7,623 bases of DNA. Origin: Phycisphaerae bacterium (GTDB taxonomy: Bacteria; Planctomycetota; Phycisphaerae; Phycisphaerales; SM1A02). The stretch is taken from positions 1 through 7,623 of the forward strand of contig VGXJ01000077.1 of assembly GCA_016873375.1 (NCBI GenBank). The letters run 5' to 3'. The position numbers and the translations under genes are program-made. A model generated the notes under the pieces. It was given only the letters and a program-made list of their open reading frames with translations, ran no database searches and was not told the DNA's origin. Shown in pieces: positions 1 to 7,623 of the stretch (position 1 is the first letter of the stretch; each line of letters opens with the position of its first letter).

Positions 1-8
1 CCGAAGCC

Positions 9-1820
9 ATGGGCCAGGCGCTGCCCGCCCAGATCGCCGCACTCATCGAGCGCGTCGTCAGGGCCACGCGGCTGCGACGCGCTGAGCGTGACGAAGTGCG
101 CCGCGAGCTGGCGTCGCACTTTGTCGAGGCGCTTGCGGCGGGGACAGCGCCCGCAGCGGCGATCGCCGCGTATGGCGATGCGAAGGCATCGGCGCGTGCC
201 CTGCGCGCTGCTGCGATCGCCAAGCGATCACCGATCAATCGGGCGCTTGGCCAGATGTTCCGGTTCGCAGCCTTGGGTGTTGGCACGGTGGCTGCGGTGT
301 ATGTCCTGTTCGGGCTTTACTTGGCAGCGAATGGGCCGCGTGTGTCGTTCGATCCGTTGGCGCGGTTGGCTGATGTCCTGCCCAAGCCGGCCCGTGCCGA
401 GGATGTGGCATGGCCGCGCTACCGCGAGATCCTGCCGCGCCTGGGGCTCACGGAACATGCGGACGATGCGAATGTGGCGACGGACCGGATCGATGGTGGT
501 GCGGGCTGGCCCGGCCGCGCGCCGGCCGATGAGCAGGGGGCCACATGGGATGAGCAGCGTGCATGGTGCGATGCACACGCGGCTGATCTTGCCGCCCTGC
601 GGGTGGCGACGAAGCTGCCAGTGCTTGGCATGCCGCTCACCGAGCCGCTCACCGAGGCCGATCGAGCGGTGTTCAGCGAGAGCACGGTCGCGAACAGTCG
701 CCAGTTCTTCGCGGACACCCAGCAGCCGTTCCGCGCATTCGGTGTGCTCTTGCCGCATCTGGCGTCGATTCGGCAAGCAGCGAGGATCTTGGCGCTCGAT
801 GCGACGGTGGCGGCGAGCCGCGGCCAAGGCAGCGCGGCGGTCGATGACCTTGCTGCCATCATCGCGCTGTCGGTGCAGGTGCAGCAGCCGCGCTTCCTGA
901 TCTGCGATCTGGTGGCGATGGCCATGCGTTCGGTGGCGTGCAGCCGTGCGACGATGCTGCTCGAATCGATGCCCGAGGCCTTCACCGACGCCGATCTGGT
1001 GCGCCTGCAGCAGTCGCTCCGATCGGTCCCCAAGGCGTTGACCGAGATGGATCTGCAGAGCGAGCGCATCGGGTTCGAGGATGCCGTGCAGTGGATGTAC
1101 ACCGACGACGGCCACGGTGGCGGTTGGTTCAATCCCTCAGCCGCCAACCTGATGATGCTTGAAGGCCTCGGCGATGGCTCCGTCAACGGTTCGGGGGATG
1201 ATGCCGTGGCAACCTCCATGCTGGTGCTGACGGGGCCCGCGGCCGCGATGTGGGTGGCGGATCGGCGCGAACTCATGGAGTTCTACGACGCGTGGAGCGA
1301 TGAATTGCTCGCACGCAAGGCCTGGACCTTGCGCGAACTCCACGATGCACCGCCGACGCAGACCGATATACCGCTGCGTTCGGGTGATTGGGTGGTGAAG
1401 TCGCGATACCTGATCGCGGCGCTGCTCATGCCAGCACTGGAACGCGTGAACTGGAGCTTTGCAGCCGATCGTGCGCAGCGCGAAGCGGTGGACACCGCTG
1501 CGGCATGCGCGCGATTCAAGCTGGCGCATGCAGCATGGCCGGCGCGCACGGCCGACCTTGTTCCCGCCTTCCTTGCTTCGGTTCCCAAGGATCCGTGGTC
1601 TGGTCAGCCTGTGCAGATGAAGGGCGAGGGCAGCGAGTTCCGGGTGTGGAGCGTGGGAGCTGACCTGATTGATCAGGGTGGTGCGATCACTCAGGACGGC
1701 CGTGGACTGTCGGCCACCACATCGCCTCGATCCTCGCGCGGGGGATCAGCTGAGCCCGCGCCCTGCGACTGGGTCTGGTTCGCTCCCAGTGGATCGATCG
1801 ATCGCTGGTTCGCAGAGTGA
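9..1820 (+). CDS. HAAS-like membrane-anchored protein with 'DPWSGQP' tail, function unknown
   Basis: The predicted product has 603 residues and I do not recognise a specific function. Residues about 8-70 form charged helices with the pattern of the HAAS / permease-prefix domain (acidic and basic helix, 'EL.SHF.EALAAG', then 'AIAAYGDA..SARALR'). A hydrophobic segment at about 84-107 is the likely single membrane anchor. The long middle part (about 125-500) is helical and lacks a motif I can name. Near the end, DPWSGQP (from residue 528) followed by 'FRVWSVGADLIDQGG' matches a tail often seen in planctomycete proteins, resembling the C-terminus of type II secretion pseudopilins. Family knowledge: HAAS modules usually sit in membrane proteins next to PadR or ECF-sigma regulators, but the upstream neighbour lies outside the window. 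The frame is open to the window edge and no ribosome-binding site is visible, so the true start could lie upstream of the ATG. Coding is supported by the long frame and strong third-position GC bias. Confidence 0.85.
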   Translation: MGQALPAQIAALIERVVRATRLRRAERDEVRRELASHFVEALAAGTAPAAAIAAYGDAKASARALRAAAIAKRSPINRALGQMFRFAALGVGTVAAVYVLFGLYLAANGPRVSFDPLARLADVLPKPARAEDVAWPRYREILPRLGLTEHADDANVATDRIDGGAGWPGRAPADEQGATWDEQRAWCDAHAADLAALRVATKLPVLGMPLTEPLTEADRAVFSESTVANSRQFFADTQQPFRAFGVLLPHLASIRQAARILALDATVAASRGQGSAAVDDLAAIIALSVQVQQPRFLICDLVAMAMRSVACSRATMLLESMPEAFTDADLVRLQQSLRSVPKALTEMDLQSERIGFEDAVQWMYTDDGHGGGWFNPSAANLMMLEGLGDGSVNGSGDDAVATSMLVLTGPAAAMWVADRRELMEFYDAWSDELLARKAWTLRELHDAPPTQTDIPLRSGDWVVKSRYLIAALLMPALERVNWSFAADRAQREAVDTAAACARFKLAHAAWPARTADLVPAFLASVPKDPWSGQPVQMKGEGSEFRVWSVGADLIDQGGAITQDGRGLSATTSPRSSRGGSAEPAPCDWVWFAPSGSIDRWFAE

Positions 1821-1839
1821 TCGTGCGCCGGGCTCAGGT

Positions 1840-2182
1840 GTGACCGGGCTCGATGCACCACGCGTGCAGGTGGTGGCACCTGCGGTCGTGGAGCGCGATC
1901 CAGTCAGCATGGATCTGGATAACGCTGGTGTCGGATCGTCGAGCGTGCGCTGGAGCGCCGACGGGTCGTCGATCGCCGTGCTCGATGAGCCCGAGGTGGT
2001 CTGGCCGCAGGATCCGCTCGTGCCGGACATTCTGGTTCCCTCGCCCGATCGAACGGATCCCCGCGCCATCGCGATGATTCGCACGGCTGCCGGCCGACTC
2101 ACGGCGCCAGTGACCTCTTCATGCTCGGGACACCCATCTTCATGCACCTCGCGGCACTGGGGGCTGCGACGTCGGATGGCGC
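1840..2182 (+). pseudogene. Probable frameshifted or decayed coding stretch, function unknown
   Basis: No intact gene fills this gap, but it does not look like random spacer. In the frame starting at GTG 1840 the translation is protein-like up to about 2100: 'VQVVAPAVVERDPVSMDLDNAG', 'VRWSADGSSIAVLDEPEVVW', 'RAIAMIRTAAGRLT'. About three quarters of third positions are G or C. From about 2100 that frame turns into Ser/Arg/Cys-rich sequence, whereas the frame offset by -1 becomes protein-like ('ASDLFMLGTPIFMHLAALGAATSDGAQG') until it runs into the antisense of the convergent gene at 2183. This pattern fits a one-base deletion near 2095-2110, or an assembly error. 'VRWSADGSSIAVLD' resembles one blade of a WD40/TolB-type propeller, but one match is too little for a call. 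No clear start signal is visible, and the end is undefined because both frames continue into the neighbouring gene. Confidence 0.4.
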
Positions 2183-2938
2183 TCAGGGCATCGAGTGTGC
2201 TGCGTTCCACGCGACGAAGGCGCCGGCCCCCAGCAGCAGTACGGCGGCGATCCAGCGTCCATTGGTCTTCATGAAGGCTTCGCACGAGGCCTTGATCGCC
2301 GCGCTGCCGCCGGGGCGCACGAGTTCGACGATGAGCGGCGTGCAGGATGGTGTGAGTGCCACGGCGGCGAAGAGCGCGAGACCGAGCGATCGGTCGCCTT
2401 CGCCCGCGATCTGCATCGCCTGGTGCCCCGCGGCGATCGAGACCGAGAGGCACTTGGGGTGGATGCCCATGGTCGCGAACCCGATGACCCCCGAGCGAAG
2501 CCCGCGACGCCATGCCGGGATCTCGCGGCCGCCGAGTCCCTTGAAGCGCTCGGCAAACCAGAGCTTCACGCGCGAGGCGATGCTGGGCTTCGAGGCGCCG
2601 GCCTCGACGGCCTCTTCATCGGCGATCGGTGCACGCCGCACTGCGTTGACCGCGCGCTGCAGTCCGACTCCCACGAGCAGGCCCGCGATCAGCGCGCGCA
2701 CGATGAACTGCGTCCAGGTGTGATGCACGGGCGCGCCCTCGGTCACGGGCGGTGGTGCGACCATGAAGCCGATGGTCAGGCCGAGCGCGAGCCCACCGAG
2801 CGCGCCGACGGCGTACATGAGGGCGGCGAACCTTGGCGACTTCTTGTCGCTGGCTATCACAAGCCCGATCAGCAGGTTCTCGGGGCTGAGCAGGATGGCA
2901 AGCCCGAGCGAGACCAGGACGGTGAGGTGGGCGGACAT
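2183..2938 (-). CDS. GAP/Sap family (SfLAP, LysE-like) polytopic membrane protein
   Basis: The product is a 251-residue membrane protein. Membrane segments are predicted at about 5-27, 36-60, 76-98, 148-172, 186-208 and 228-246, with a basic/acidic cytoplasmic-type loop at about 100-147. The architecture matches the GAP (Sap, sulfolipid-1-addressing protein) family of the LysE superfamily. The N-terminal helix carries 'LAILLSPENLLIGLVIAS' followed by a charged turn and a Gly-rich helix. The second half starts with 'GIHPKCLSVSIAAG', equivalent to the family's usual 'xxPKNLLLxLAAG'. Family members are thought to export or address small molecules or lipids; the substrate here cannot be told. An ATG at 2938 is chosen because translation upstream of it, in a frame open to 3250, is Arg/Pro/Ala-rich repeat sequence. 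No good Shine-Dalgarno is visible. It converges with the 9-1820 gene and its stop abuts the frameshifted stretch. Confidence 0.8.
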   Translation of the reverse strand: MSAHLTVLVSLGLAILLSPENLLIGLVIASDKKSPRFAALMYAVGALGGLALGLTIGFMVAPPPVTEGAPVHHTWTQFIVRALIAGLLVGVGLQRAVNAVRRAPIADEEAVEAGASKPSIASRVKLWFAERFKGLGGREIPAWRRGLRSGVIGFATMGIHPKCLSVSIAAGHQAMQIAGEGDRSLGLALFAAVALTPSCTPLIVELVRPGGSAAIKASCEAFMKTNGRWIAAVLLLGAGAFVAWNAAHSMP

Positions 2939-2986
2939 GAGTGAGGTCAAGCCTACTTCCGTGTCGAGGCGGGGTTGGGTGGGGCG

Positions 2987-3005
2987 AGGGACACCATCTG
3001 TCCCT
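2987..3005. promoter_or_regulatory. Operator-like dyad upstream of the GAP-family gene
   Basis: The perfect inverted repeat AGGGACA-ccatc-TGTCCCT (7-bp arms, 5-nt centre) lies about 50-67 bp upstream of the GAP-family start codon. Size and position would suit a repressor or activator site, but it could equally be a small RNA hairpin. On the + strand it is followed by only three T residues, so it is a poor terminator. I see no convincing -35/-10 pair tied to it. Confidence 0.3.
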
Positions 3006-3095
3006 TTCAGACGGGCGGTCTTTGGGGCCTGAGCACAGGCTTTCGACGAAGTCCAGCTGAAGGACTGGATCGTCAATGCCACCCGGCGCGGCGGC

Positions 3096-3163
3096 AGCCG
3101 GGACGCCCTGCGCCCATGAAGCGAGAGAGCGCGCCCACCGCAGGTGGCCGCGCTCTCGAACGG
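3096..3163. repeat. 68-bp direct repeat, copy 1
   Basis: This copy matches 3242-3309 at a constant offset of 146 bp with only a few differences. The longest identical blocks cover CTGCGCCCATGAAG and the whole hairpin at 3125-3157. Copy 2 lies directly 3' of tRNA-Tyr, which suggests a duplicated tRNA-terminator block. Confidence 0.85.
3125..3157 (-). terminator. Terminator-like hairpin, repeat copy 1
   Basis: GAGAGCGCG-c-CCACC-gca-GGTGG-c-CGCGCTCTC forms a 14-bp stem with one C/C mismatch and a GCA triloop. It is identical to the hairpin at 3271-3303. Neither flank has a real T-tract, so intrinsic termination is uncertain; an RNA-processing or stabilising role is also possible. It lies between the tRNA and the GAP-family gene, both on the minus strand. 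Confidence 0.5.
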
Positions 3164-3184
3164 TGTGTCGATCAAGGGATTCGT

Positions 3185-3248
3185 CGCCCGCGCAGCGGGC
3201 GCGAAAGCCCGGCGCGGCGCCAGCCGCGCGCGGGCCGGCGAAGCCGGC
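3185..3248. repeat. Cluster of three GC-rich perfect hairpins
   Basis: Three back-to-back perfect inverted repeats lie between the two 68-bp copies. They are CGCCCGC-gca-GCGGGCG (3185-3201), GCGCGGC-gcca-GCCGCGC (3212-3229) and GCCGGC-gaa-GCCGGC (3234-3248). The local sequence is almost entirely G and C. The arrangement resembles REP-type palindromic units, though no second copy of these three exists in this window. I see no open reading frame with coding character across it. Confidence 0.55.
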
Positions 3249-3309
3249 ACGCACTGCGCCCATGAAGTGAGAGAGCGCGCCCACCGCAGGTGGCCGCGCT
3301 CTCGAACGG
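3242..3309. repeat. 68-bp direct repeat, copy 2 (next to tRNA-Tyr)
   Basis: Second copy of the repeat at 3096-3163. It ends three bases from the tRNA-Tyr discriminator base. It contains the same mismatched 14-bp hairpin and the preceding block CTGCGCCCATGAAG. Confidence 0.85.
3271..3303 (-). terminator. Probable tRNA-Tyr terminator hairpin
   Basis: A 14-bp stem (one C/C mismatch, GCA triloop) begins 9 nt downstream of the tRNA-Tyr 3' end on the minus strand and is followed by TCACTTCAT rather than a clean T-run. Its position directly after the tRNA makes a terminator or 3'-processing role likely. Confidence 0.55.
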
Positions 3310-3311
3310 AA

Positions 3312-3394
<83 letters not shown>

Positions 3395-3407
3395 GTCAGG
3401 ATGTCAT

Positions 3408-3429
3408 GCCCCGCGTACGCCTGCGGGGC
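3408..3429 (-). terminator. Hairpin between DedA gene and tRNA-Tyr
   Basis: The inverted repeat GCCCCGC / GCGGGGC (7 bp, 8-nt loop) lies 8 nt after the DedA stop codon and 13 nt before the tRNA 5' end. There is no T-tract, so it may be a weak terminator or a processing structure in a dedA-tRNA transcript. Confidence 0.4.
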
Positions 3430-3436
3430 GGGAATC

Positions 3437-4195
3437 CTACCTCGCGGCGGGCTTCCGGGCAACCGATTGGCGCAGTGAATCAAGCCACTTCACGCTCACG
3501 CGCGGCTTGTCCTTGCCCTTGGCGCGCTGGGCGATCACGAGGTGGATGCCGAACATCAGGGCCGCCACGGCCAGCGTGGCCGCGATGTAAAGCATCCATC
3601 GGTGCGCATCGGACTCGAACTGCCGGCCGAGCTTGGCCACGCCGACGCCGATGAGCATCTGCGCAGGCGCGGTGATCGCCACGCCGCACATCTCGACGAG
3701 CAGCACCTTCCACCACGCCAGGTGCATGAGCCCGCTCACGGTGATCATCGGCGTGCGCGCGCCCGGGATGAACCGCGCGATGAGCAGCGCAATCGCGCCG
3801 CGCTTGTCCATCTGCCACTTCACCTCGAGCAGCGTGCGCGGGCCGATGAGCTTGAGCACGCGGCGGCTGCCGATGAGCCGCGCGCCGAAGTGCCGGCACA
3901 TCCAGACCCAGCCGACATCGCCGACGATGATGCCTGCCCACGCCGCGATGCCGTACTCGGCAAAGAGCGGCCAGTCGACGGTGCCGGCCGCCGTGACCGT
4001 GCCGATCCCCGCCGGAATCAGGATGAAGTCCTCGCTCAGGTGCAGGCCGATGCCGCAGAGGACGAAGGCGATGAAGATGGCGAGGGCGCCGTTGCTGGCG
4101 AGCCATGCGCCCGCCTCGCGCAGCATGCCGCCCGACGCGGCGTCGGCCTCGGGGAGGACGGCGCAGGCAAGGGCGATGAGCAGGGCAGCACGCAC
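3437..4195 (-). CDS. DedA/VTT-family integral membrane protein
   Basis: The product has 252 residues and belongs to the DedA (SNARE-associated, VTT domain) family. Members act as proton-motive-force-linked membrane transporters or lipid scramblases; some recycle undecaprenyl phosphate or phospholipids. The VTT region spans about 45-185. The acidic pair E55/D56 in 'LSEDFILIPAG' matches the conserved acidic re-entrant region. 'GDVGWVWMCRHFGARLIG' (92-109) is the glycine/aromatic signature. 'ARFIPGARTP' (140-149) is the family hallmark, with R141 and R147 spaced six apart like the essential arginines of E. coli YqjA. The N-terminus (1-19) looks like a signal peptide ending in ADA. The start is GTG, directly behind a -10-like TATACT, so translation is probably leaderless; an ATG at codon 24 is a less likely alternative because it would discard the N-terminal hydrophobic stretch. 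The specific substrate is not predictable. Confidence 0.9.
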   Translation of the reverse strand: MRAALLIALACAVLPEADAASGGMLREAGAWLASNGALAIFIAFVLCGIGLHLSEDFILIPAGIGTVTAAGTVDWPLFAEYGIAAWAGIIVGDVGWVWMCRHFGARLIGSRRVLKLIGPRTLLEVKWQMDKRGAIALLIARFIPGARTPMITVSGLMHLAWWKVLLVEMCGVAITAPAQMLIGVGVAKLGRQFESDAHRWMLYIAATLAVAALMFGIHLVIAQRAKGKDKPRVSVKWLDSLRQSVARKPAAR

Positions 4196-4201
4196 GGAAG
4201 G

Positions 4202-4228
4202 AGTATAGGGACGACGCGTTCAGCCCAA
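4202..4228 (-). promoter_or_regulatory. Candidate dedA promoter (leaderless)
   Basis: TATACT (minus strand, 4202-4207) is a five-of-six match to a sigma-70 -10 box. It ends 6 nt before the GTG start codon, placing the expected transcription start at or next to the GTG. A weak -35 candidate TTGGGC lies at 4223-4228 with a short 15-nt spacer. No Shine-Dalgarno precedes the GTG, which supports a leaderless reading. It partly overlaps the tail of the pyrophosphatase terminator. Confidence 0.5.
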
Positions 4229-4260
4229 ACGAAAGAAGGCCGCCCATGGGGGCGGCCTTC
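4228..4260 (-). terminator. Intrinsic terminator of the pyrophosphatase gene
   Basis: On the minus strand, 27 nt after the stop codon, GAAGGCCGCC (4251-4260) pairs with GGCGGCCTTC (4235-4244) across a 6-nt loop, giving a perfect 10-bp GC-rich stem. It is followed by the T-rich tail TTTCGTTT. This is the clearest rho-independent terminator in the window. Confidence 0.85.
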
Positions 4261-4287
4261 GAGATCAGCCAGGTGGCTCCGGCGCGA

Positions 4288-6762
<2,475 letters not shown>

Positions 6763-6772
6763 TGGTTCGTGT

Positions 6773-6777
6773 CTTCC
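6773..6777 (-). promoter_or_regulatory. Ribosome-binding site of hppA
   Basis: GGAAG on the minus strand lies 10 nt upstream of the ATG at 6762. It decides between this start and the in-frame extension reaching 6849. Confidence 0.55.
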
Positions 6778-6832
6778 GTGTTCAGGACGGGGGGGGGCGG
6801 CCCCGTGGGGTGCCGCATTTTTGAGGGGTCGG

Positions 6833-6860
6833 AGTGTACCGGACTCCATCGCATCGGCAA
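6833..6860 (-). promoter_or_regulatory. Candidate hppA promoter
   Basis: On the minus strand TTGCCG (6855-6860) and TACACT (6833-6838) form a -35/-10 pair with a 16-bp spacer, each matching four of six consensus positions. The start would be near 6826, giving a leader of about 64 nt that contains a C9 tract at 6789-6797. This is a pattern match only. Confidence 0.4.
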
Positions 6861-6939
6861 GGAAGGACTGGGTTCGTGACGATTGGCACGAGCCTAGGGG
6901 TCATTTGGGAGCGCCGAGTTCGTGAAACATTTCGCGAAG

Positions 6940-6966
6940 TTGTCGGATGATTTATGGGACTTTAAT
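6940..6966 (+). promoter_or_regulatory. Possible + strand promoter in AT-rich patch
   Basis: TTTAAT (6961-6966) is a five-of-six match to a -10 box, with TTGTCG (6940-6945) 15 nt upstream as a poor -35. It sits in the most AT-rich patch of this spacer (about 6921-6966), directly before the folded element at 6966-7070. It could drive that element, or a long leader for the mutarotase gene. Confidence 0.35.
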
Positions 6967-7070
6967 CCATGCCGTCGGTTGGCATGGAGGGGCAGACCCG
7001 GCCCAAGCAGCTGGCAGCCGGGCGCCGGTACGGAGCCGGTCAGCAGGTAGCCGCGTGGGCCGCAGGGGTC
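6966..7070 (+). other. Strongly self-complementary element, possible structured RNA
   Basis: Two perfect structures lie in tandem. TCCATGCC-gtcggtt-GGCATGGA (6966-6988) is an 8-bp hairpin. Then GACCC (6995-6999) pairs with GGGTC (7066-7070) and GGCCCA (7000-7005) with TGGGCC (7056-7061), leaving a GCAG bulge. Inward, 7007-7013 pairs with 7048-7054 with one mismatch, and GGC-g-CCG (7021-7027) pairs with CGG-a-GCC (7031-7037) around a GTA loop. The result is one long rod with no coding-like frame on either strand. It does not match tRNA, SRP RNA, tmRNA, RNase P or the riboswitch classes I can recall. The strand is assumed from the upstream promoter-like patch. Confidence 0.4.
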
Positions 7071-7209
7071 GATGGATGGCGAGGGCCGTGGCCGCCCGCG
7101 AGCCGGCGTCGAGCCGACGCAACTGCTTCGGACCGGCGCGAGGCTGATCCGGCTGGTCGCCGGAACCACGCCAACGGGTGCATGGTGCAGCCATCACTAC
7201 GCTCCCCGC
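7071..7209. other. Gene-free remainder of the hppA-mutarotase spacer
   Basis: No frame here has coding character. It contains one perfect small hairpin, GCGTCG-agc-CGACGC (7106-7120), and the -10-like box before the mutarotase. Otherwise I see nothing I can name. Confidence 0.5.
7198..7203 (+). promoter_or_regulatory. Candidate -10 box of the mutarotase gene (leaderless)
   Basis: TACGCT fits the TANNNT pattern and ends exactly 6 nt before the ATG at 7210, the same spacing as TATACT before the dedA GTG. No Shine-Dalgarno is present and no convincing -35 is visible. Confidence 0.35.
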
Positions 7210-7551
7210 ATGCCGACTTTCGCGCAGTGCATTGATCTTGTGGATGACGCTGCACGCATCGCTGAATACCGAAGGCTGCATCAGCGCATCTGGCCCGAGG
7301 TGGCCTCGGGGTTGCGCGGACTCGGACTGTCCAACATGCGCATCTGGATCAGCGGCACGAGACTCTTCATGACCTACGACGCGGCTGACGGATTCGACCC
7401 GGCTCGCGACTACCAGAGGTACGCAGAGGAGCCCCGTGTGAAGGAGTGGGAGTCACTGATGCGCACCTTCCAGCGCCGCGCACCGGCGGCACGCGGCGGG
7501 GAGTGGTGGTCAGTCATGGAGTGCGTCTTCGAGATGGATGCACCGCCCTGA
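7210..7551 (+). CDS. rhaM: L-rhamnose/L-fucose mutarotase family protein (RhaM-like)
   Basis: The product is a 113-residue cytoplasmic protein of the L-rhamnose mutarotase (RhaM, DUF718) family. These enzymes interconvert the alpha and beta anomers of L-rhamnose or L-fucose and feed the sugar into catabolism. The sequence 'EYRRLHQRIWPEV' (19-31) aligns with E. coli RhaM, placing Y20 and H24 at the positions of its Tyr18 and catalytic His22, followed by the conserved 'IWPE'. 'SNMRIWI...RLFMTYDA' is the central beta pair, 'YAEEPRVKEWESLMRTFQ' the amphipathic helix, and 'GEWWSVMECVFEMD' the conserved end with two tryptophans. Length is normal (104 in E. coli). ATG 7210 fits the family N-terminus; the frame extends upstream without coding character. 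It lacks a ribosome-binding site and may be leaderless. It stands alone, with no sugar-catabolic neighbour in the window, so L-rhamnose versus L-fucose specificity is open. Confidence 0.88.
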   Translation: MPTFAQCIDLVDDAARIAEYRRLHQRIWPEVASGLRGLGLSNMRIWISGTRLFMTYDAADGFDPARDYQRYAEEPRVKEWESLMRTFQRRAPAARGGEWWSVMECVFEMDAPP

Positions 7552-7623
7552 TCGGACCGATCTGCCGCGGGCTGACTGGGCAGCGACGACTCTCCGAGCA
7601 GCATGAGCCGCCGGCGCTCACCT
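7552..7623. other. Unassigned window end
   Basis: The last 72 bases show no start, terminator or coding signal I can support on either strand. A neighbouring gene may begin or end just outside. Confidence 0.4.

Noticed and set aside
228..1276. Long minus-strand frames opposite the first gene
   Set aside because: They are Arg/His/Gln- or Ser/Ala-rich shadows without motifs; the + strand frame has HAAS-like, membrane and tail features.
2939..3250. 104-codon N-terminal extension of the GAP-family protein
   Set aside because: It translates the palindrome cluster and repeat copy 1, and the membrane protein begins naturally at 2938.
3096..3309. CRISPR array
   Set aside because: There are only two repeat units of 68 bp, a hairpin-filled spacer, and no cas genes.
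6763..6849. 29-codon N-terminal extension of the pyrophosphatase
   Set aside because: It crosses the C9 tract and the candidate promoter, is Pro/Arg/His-rich, and ATG 6762 has a ribosome-binding site and a signal-peptide-like start.
6990..7080. c-di-GMP-I or cobalamin riboswitch (fragments such as GGTAGCCG and CGCAACTG)
   Set aside because: The conserved cores (GCAAAGC for c-di-GMP-I, GCCACTG for cobalamin) are missing.
6894..7169. 91-codon minus-strand frame in the hppA-mutarotase spacer
   Set aside because: Its composition is Pro/Ser/Arg-rich without motifs, and it overlaps the folded element and AT-rich patch.
7072..7209. 46-codon N-terminal extension of the mutarotase
   Set aside because: It has no coding character, and family members start at the position corresponding to ATG 7210.

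Overview
The window is a GC-rich bacterial chromosome segment. Its gene content suggests a planctomycete, possibly of the Phycisphaerae: a HAAS-type membrane protein with a 'DPWSGQP' tail, a divergent membrane pyrophosphatase, and very GC-biased third codon positions. This taxonomic guess rests on gene style only and needs a database search.

Layout from left to right. Positions 9-1820 (+) encode a 603-residue membrane-anchored protein of unknown function. Positions 1821-2182 contain no intact gene, but hold what looks like a decayed or frameshifted coding stretch on the + strand. A GAP/Sap-type (LysE-like) polytopic membrane protein follows on the - strand (2183-2938), convergent with the first gene. 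Positions 2939-3311 are gene-free and dense in hairpins, including a 68-bp direct repeat whose second copy abuts a tRNA-Tyr(GTA) gene (3312-3394, -). Next come a DedA/VTT-family membrane protein (3437-4195, -, GTG start that looks leaderless), a strong intrinsic terminator (4228-4260), and a large proton-pumping membrane pyrophosphatase (4288-6762, -). A 447-bp gene-free spacer contains the pyrophosphatase promoter and leader and a strongly self-complementary element. It is followed by a small L-rhamnose/L-fucose mutarotase-family gene (7210-7551, +).

There is no obvious single operon. The four - strand genes (pyrophosphatase, DedA, tRNA-Tyr, GAP) are separated by hairpins and appear to have separate promoters. 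The most informative gene is the pyrophosphatase. It keeps the PPi/Mg-binding residues, carries the lysine associated with K+ independence, and has family-atypical motifs that fit the divergent, Na+-regulated H+-PPase subfamily. No defence system, CRISPR array, transposon or prophage is visible. The least explained parts are the non-coding ones: the repeat and hairpin cluster beside the tRNA, the folded element at 6966-7070, and the apparent frameshifted gene at 1840-2182.
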